Source: Chitinophagaceae bacterium
Lineage (GTDB): Bacteria > Bacteroidota > Bacteroidia > Chitinophagales > Chitinophagaceae
DNA: 42,126 nucleotides
Reading direction: 5' to 3'
Assembly: GCA_021299175.1 (NCBI GenBank)
Contig: JAJTFY010000042.1
Location: 1-42,126 of the forward strand
Position 1 is the first letter of the stretch; every line of letters starts with the position of its first letter. Made by a program: the position numbers and the translations under genes. The notes beneath the pieces were generated by a model. It worked only from the letters and a program-made list of their open reading frames with translations, did not search any database and had not been told where the DNA came from. Shown here piece by piece: positions 39,120-42,126 of this stretch.

Positions 39120-40901
39120 ATGAAATCTACAGTAATGAAAGCTCCAAAAACCATGATGGTTGTATTGTTTTTTCTATTGGGTGGTTCATTGTTTTCACAG
39201 GTTCGCCCGCACCATATTTTTGATAACAATATGGTTTTGCAGCGCGACCAGCCTGTCAAAATTTGGGGATGGGCCAATCCATCTGAGCGCGTTAAAATTG
39301 AATTTGGAGGACAGGTTAAATCGACTCAGGCCAATCAGCAAGGGGAGTGGTTTACCCATCTTGATCCCATGAAAGCAAATACCCAACCCCAGGACATGAA
39401 AGTTTCCGGAAAGGTTGATGCGGTAATATTTTCCAACGTATTGGTTGGTGATATATGGGTGCTTGGAGGTCAGAGCAACATGGAGATGGATTTATCCAGG
39501 ATCTTTCATGGCGATGCAGAAGTTTTATCGGCCAATTTCCCCAACATTCGTCTCATGACCATTCCCAGTTCTGCAGGTCATTTGCCAAAGAAGGATTTTG
39601 AAAGAATCAATGAATACGATAGCTGGAACGACAGGTACGATAAAAAAGGATACTGGTTTGCTTGCTCTCCTTCAACAGTTGCAACATTCTCTGGATTGGG
39701 CTATATATTCGGGAGAAGAATACATTTGGCCAGCCAGATACCCATTGGTTTGATTGATGCATCATTGGGAGGAACTACGGTCGAAGCCTGGCTAAGCCCC
39801 ACGACACTGAACAAGATGCCTGAGAACAAAGCCTTGGTAAAGCAATGGAATGACAAGGAGGCGGCATATGATCCGGTTGAAGACCTTAAAACAAAAATCA
39901 CCAATTGGGAGAAAAGAAGCCTTGTCCTGAAAAGCCAGGGATTGGAACCTGCTCCAAAGCCGGTGGAGCCCTCGGTAAGGCCTTCGCTTGACAGGAATTT
40001 TCCCGGATCATCCTATACGGGAATGGTGGCCATCATTGGTGGGCTCACGGTAAAAGGAGTACTGTTTCATCAGGGCTATAACAATGCGCTGGGAGATTCC
40101 CGTCCAGCATTGTATGCATTAAATTACAAGGCATTGATCAATGACTGGAGGGCCTTGTTCAACAACAAAAATTTACCCTTCGGAGTCATGGAATTGAGTG
40201 CCGGGGGAGAACCACAAACGTTGGATAATTATGAATTGAGAATGTTGGATCCTGCACCATACATTCGTGAAGGACAGTTCAATGCCTATCGGGATTTACC
40301 CAATACAGGGTATGCTGCTGCATACGACCAACAGGTAAACTGGTATCATCCTCAAAAAAAAGCGGAAGTTGGTGAGCGGATGGCCCGCTGGGCATTGTCA
40401 ACCCAGTATGGTTTTAAACTAGGATGGGAACCGGCAATCTATAAGAGCATCGAAAGGCTCAAGGACCGAATCATTGTAACCTTTAGCAAGGAGGTGAAAT
40501 CCTCTGATGACAGGCCTTTGGAAGGCTTTTCAATCGCAGGGCCTGATCAACATTTTTATCCCGCAAAGGCTGAATATGTGAAACTGGTGAACGAGAAGGG
40601 GCAAAAAGTCAATGATAAAAAAAGGGTTGTTGTATGGAATGATCTTGTTGTTGATCCAGTAGAACTGCGTTACGCCTGGGCCCGCAATCCATTGGGCAAC
40701 CTTGTCAACGACGCAGATAGAATTATTCCAGTACCTCTTTTCAGAACTGACCAATGGGAGTATCCGGATGCACCCTACCTGCCTGAGGAAGTGGAAGCAT
40801 TTAGGCAAAAGCAGAAACTGTTGCAGCGCAAGGCAGAAGAACTGGCACAACTCAGGATCATTCAAGAAGCAGAAAAATTGTTGAAAGAAAAGAAAAAATG
40901 A
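39120..40901 (+). CDS. Sialate O-acetylesterase-like SGNH hydrolase
   Basis: A 593-aa secreted protein with a signal peptide (to about residue 26, LFSQ). An N-terminal beta domain with MVLQRDQPVKIWGWANPSE and GEWFTHLDPM is typical of SIAE family proteins. The SGNH-type core has the nucleophile Ser119 in VLGGQSNMEMD, the block IGLIDASLGGTTVEAWLSP, and the catalytic His410 in WYHPQKKAEVGERMARWAL. The conserved WYQGESN stretch is replaced by LFHQGYNNA. The C-terminus is a charged coiled-coil-like tail (about 553-593, Glu/Lys/Gln-rich). The enzyme should remove O-acetyl groups from sialic acid or other sugars; the actual sugar is unknown. A second secreted gene follows 45 bases later. Confidence 0.88.
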   Translation: MKSTVMKAPKTMMVVLFFLLGGSLFSQVRPHHIFDNNMVLQRDQPVKIWGWANPSERVKIEFGGQVKSTQANQQGEWFTHLDPMKANTQPQDMKVSGKVDAVIFSNVLVGDIWVLGGQSNMEMDLSRIFHGDAEVLSANFPNIRLMTIPSSAGHLPKKDFERINEYDSWNDRYDKKGYWFACSPSTVATFSGLGYIFGRRIHLASQIPIGLIDASLGGTTVEAWLSPTTLNKMPENKALVKQWNDKEAAYDPVEDLKTKITNWEKRSLVLKSQGLEPAPKPVEPSVRPSLDRNFPGSSYTGMVAIIGGLTVKGVLFHQGYNNALGDSRPALYALNYKALINDWRALFNNKNLPFGVMELSAGGEPQTLDNYELRMLDPAPYIREGQFNAYRDLPNTGYAAAYDQQVNWYHPQKKAEVGERMARWALSTQYGFKLGWEPAIYKSIERLKDRIIVTFSKEVKSSDDRPLEGFSIAGPDQHFYPAKAEYVKLVNEKGQKVNDKKRVVVWNDLVVDPVELRYAWARNPLGNLVNDADRIIPVPLFRTDQWEYPDAPYLPEEVEAFRQKQKLLQRKAEELAQLRIIQEAEKLLKEKKK

Positions 40902-40946
40902 CAACGCTGTAAACAGGCCTTAAAAAATAAAACCCCCACAATAAAA

Positions 40947-42126
40947 ATGGAACGAATAACATTGCCTGCATCTTTATCCAAACGTATCATCTTCATGCAG
41001 TTGAAATGCATAATCGTGAATGTTTTTTTCATGTTGATGGCCATACTTTCTGCCGCGCAGGATTCCTTACGCATGCCGTTGAGAAAAGGAAATATTGGCG
41101 GTTATATGATCACACGCCTGGAGAAAGTTGATCAATCATTTAATGCAGGCTACTCCATGTATGCAGCCGCATGGCCTTTGGTGAAGGAATATCCGGGACG
41201 CAGTTTTCAATCAGGCTTGTTCGGAACCTGGATGCATCCTGAACATGACGGCCCCCTGCCAGTGGAAAAATTATATACTGATATTGAAGGAGGACTTGGA
41301 TGGTGGCGAGATACAGAGTTTGCAACCGCAACACCCAAATTTATCATGGGTGGTGTGCAATTGAATTTTGCAGGATGGGCCAATGGGCCTGGTGCCGGTA
41401 GGGGAAGGGACTGGACTAAATCCAAAGGTAAATACGGTGTTGCACAACTGAGTCCATGGTTGTTGTGGCCTCCAGACGGGCTCAATCTTCGGCAGGGTAC
41501 CTGCGGTGAATGGTTTGGAAGTGGCTATCTGCCTTTGCCGCTCACTGAACCCCAATTGACTACCGCGGGTAAAGACGTTCCCACCGGCAATCAGTGTTGG
41601 ACCTTGTTTCTCAATACTGGAAATTTCAAAGGACCGGTCGCGTTCTTTACACCCTATTTCTGGAGTGAAGCTTCTGTTGACAATCCACTCCTGAGCGGAT
41701 TGTTTCTGGATAAGCGTCCATCAAAGGCCAACAAACCTTTTCAAATGGAAACGCAACACATTCATTCCTATGAAGCCACAGATCCCAAAGGGCAGATATT
41801 TGCGCGGATGGCTCCGACGCAATACCCTGTTGGGACTGATGGCAATTCTGAATTGCTGCATCGTTTGATGGTCTATAACAAGGACGCATTGTGGGATGAT
41901 GTAGAAGCATGGTTCAAAGGCGGCAAGCCTGCCAGTGGCATGATTGATACTAGCGAAGCCCATATGCAAAAGTTTGAGAAAGGTGTCAGGTCAAACTGGA
42001 AAATTTATGGTAATCATATTCCAAAAGAAAAACGCGCCTTGACGAATATTACTTCTTATATGGATGCAAATGTTACTGATGCTGCTACTTTAAAAGTACG
42101 CTGGCAAGGTGAATTGATCAGTAGAA
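40947..42126 (+). CDS. Secreted protein of unknown family, 3'-truncated by the window edge
   Basis: The frame is open from ATG 40947 to the end of the window, giving 393 residues with no stop. A signal peptide is present; the better start may be ATG 40995 (MQLKCIIVNVFFMLMAIL, ending SAAQD). The mature part is rich in Trp, Gly and Pro, with LGWWRDTEFATATPKFIMGG, LNFAGWANGPGAG and SPWLLWPPDGLNL, suggesting a carbohydrate-binding or beta-rich fold. I do not recognise the family and see no catalytic signature. Position 45 bases after the esterase gene, without a terminator between, suggests co-transcription. Confidence 0.8.
   Translation, partial: MERITLPASLSKRIIFMQLKCIIVNVFFMLMAILSAAQDSLRMPLRKGNIGGYMITRLEKVDQSFNAGYSMYAAAWPLVKEYPGRSFQSGLFGTWMHPEHDGPLPVEKLYTDIEGGLGWWRDTEFATATPKFIMGGVQLNFAGWANGPGAGRGRDWTKSKGKYGVAQLSPWLLWPPDGLNLRQGTCGEWFGSGYLPLPLTEPQLTTAGKDVPTGNQCWTLFLNTGNFKGPVAFFTPYFWSEASVDNPLLSGLFLDKRPSKANKPFQMETQHIHSYEATDPKGQIFARMAPTQYPVGTDGNSELLHRLMVYNKDALWDDVEAWFKGGKPASGMIDTSEAHMQKFEKGVRSNWKIYGNHIPKEKRALTNITSYMDANVTDAATLKVRWQGELISR

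Noticed and set aside
1-42126. tRNA genes, insertion sequences and attachment sites
   Set aside because: No cloverleaf-like sequence, transposase or integrase frame, or flanking direct repeat pair was seen on either strand by eye.

Overview
The window reads as a Bacteroidota chromosome segment, most likely Chitinophagales/Chitinophagaceae-like. The evidence is a SusC/SusD pair, a GLPGLI protein, a type IX secretion (T9SS) C-terminal sorting domain, a DUF5522 protein, weak Shine-Dalgarno signals and the order ctaB-cox3-cox3-cox4-sco-DUF420. I see no tRNA, rRNA, CRISPR array, integrase or transposase.

Layout. 1-3525 (+): the end of a terminal-oxidase assembly/subunit operon (heme O synthase, two COX3-type subunits, COX4, SCO copper chaperone, DUF420). 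The second COX3 gene is broken by an internal deletion with a frameshift. 3535-4805 (-): an overlapping trmB-DUF5522-alkyltransferase-like operon. 5024-8469 (+): a small secreted Cys protein, a GLPGLI protein and a TonB-type outer-membrane barrel. 8470-10007 (-): a secreted GHL10/DUF187-type glycosidase lipoprotein, also broken by an internal out-of-frame deletion. 10074-10682 (+): an RluE-like pseudouridine synthase.

10683-17385 is an accessory stretch that looks A+T-richer by eye. It holds a membrane-anchored AraC regulator, a small XRE regulator, a 43-residue membrane peptide candidate and a strong terminator. These are followed by a very tight four-gene operon: a 967-aa T9SS-sorted surface protein, a short PID-CTERM protein, an exosortase (C109/R150/H169-170) and a small four-helix membrane protein. 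This is the most unusual system here, because substrates of two different C-terminal sorting machineries are in one transcription unit.

17386-42126 is a catabolic locus. Plus strand: SusC, SusD, a strong terminator, an AraC regulator, an Fe-S L-serine dehydratase, an Xaa-Pro aminopeptidase and a sulfatase. Minus strand, a seven-gene run: GH123/DUF4091-like, GH63/MGH1-like, M28 peptidase, DUF3863-like, two M1 peptidases and a TSUP anion exporter. Divergent plus strand: a sialate-O-acetylesterase-like protein and an unidentified secreted protein cut by the window edge. Glycosidases, an esterase, a sulfatase, several peptidases and serine deamination together suggest uptake and breakdown of a sulfated, O-glycosylated, Ser/Pro-rich glycoprotein. 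That substrate is inferred, not shown.
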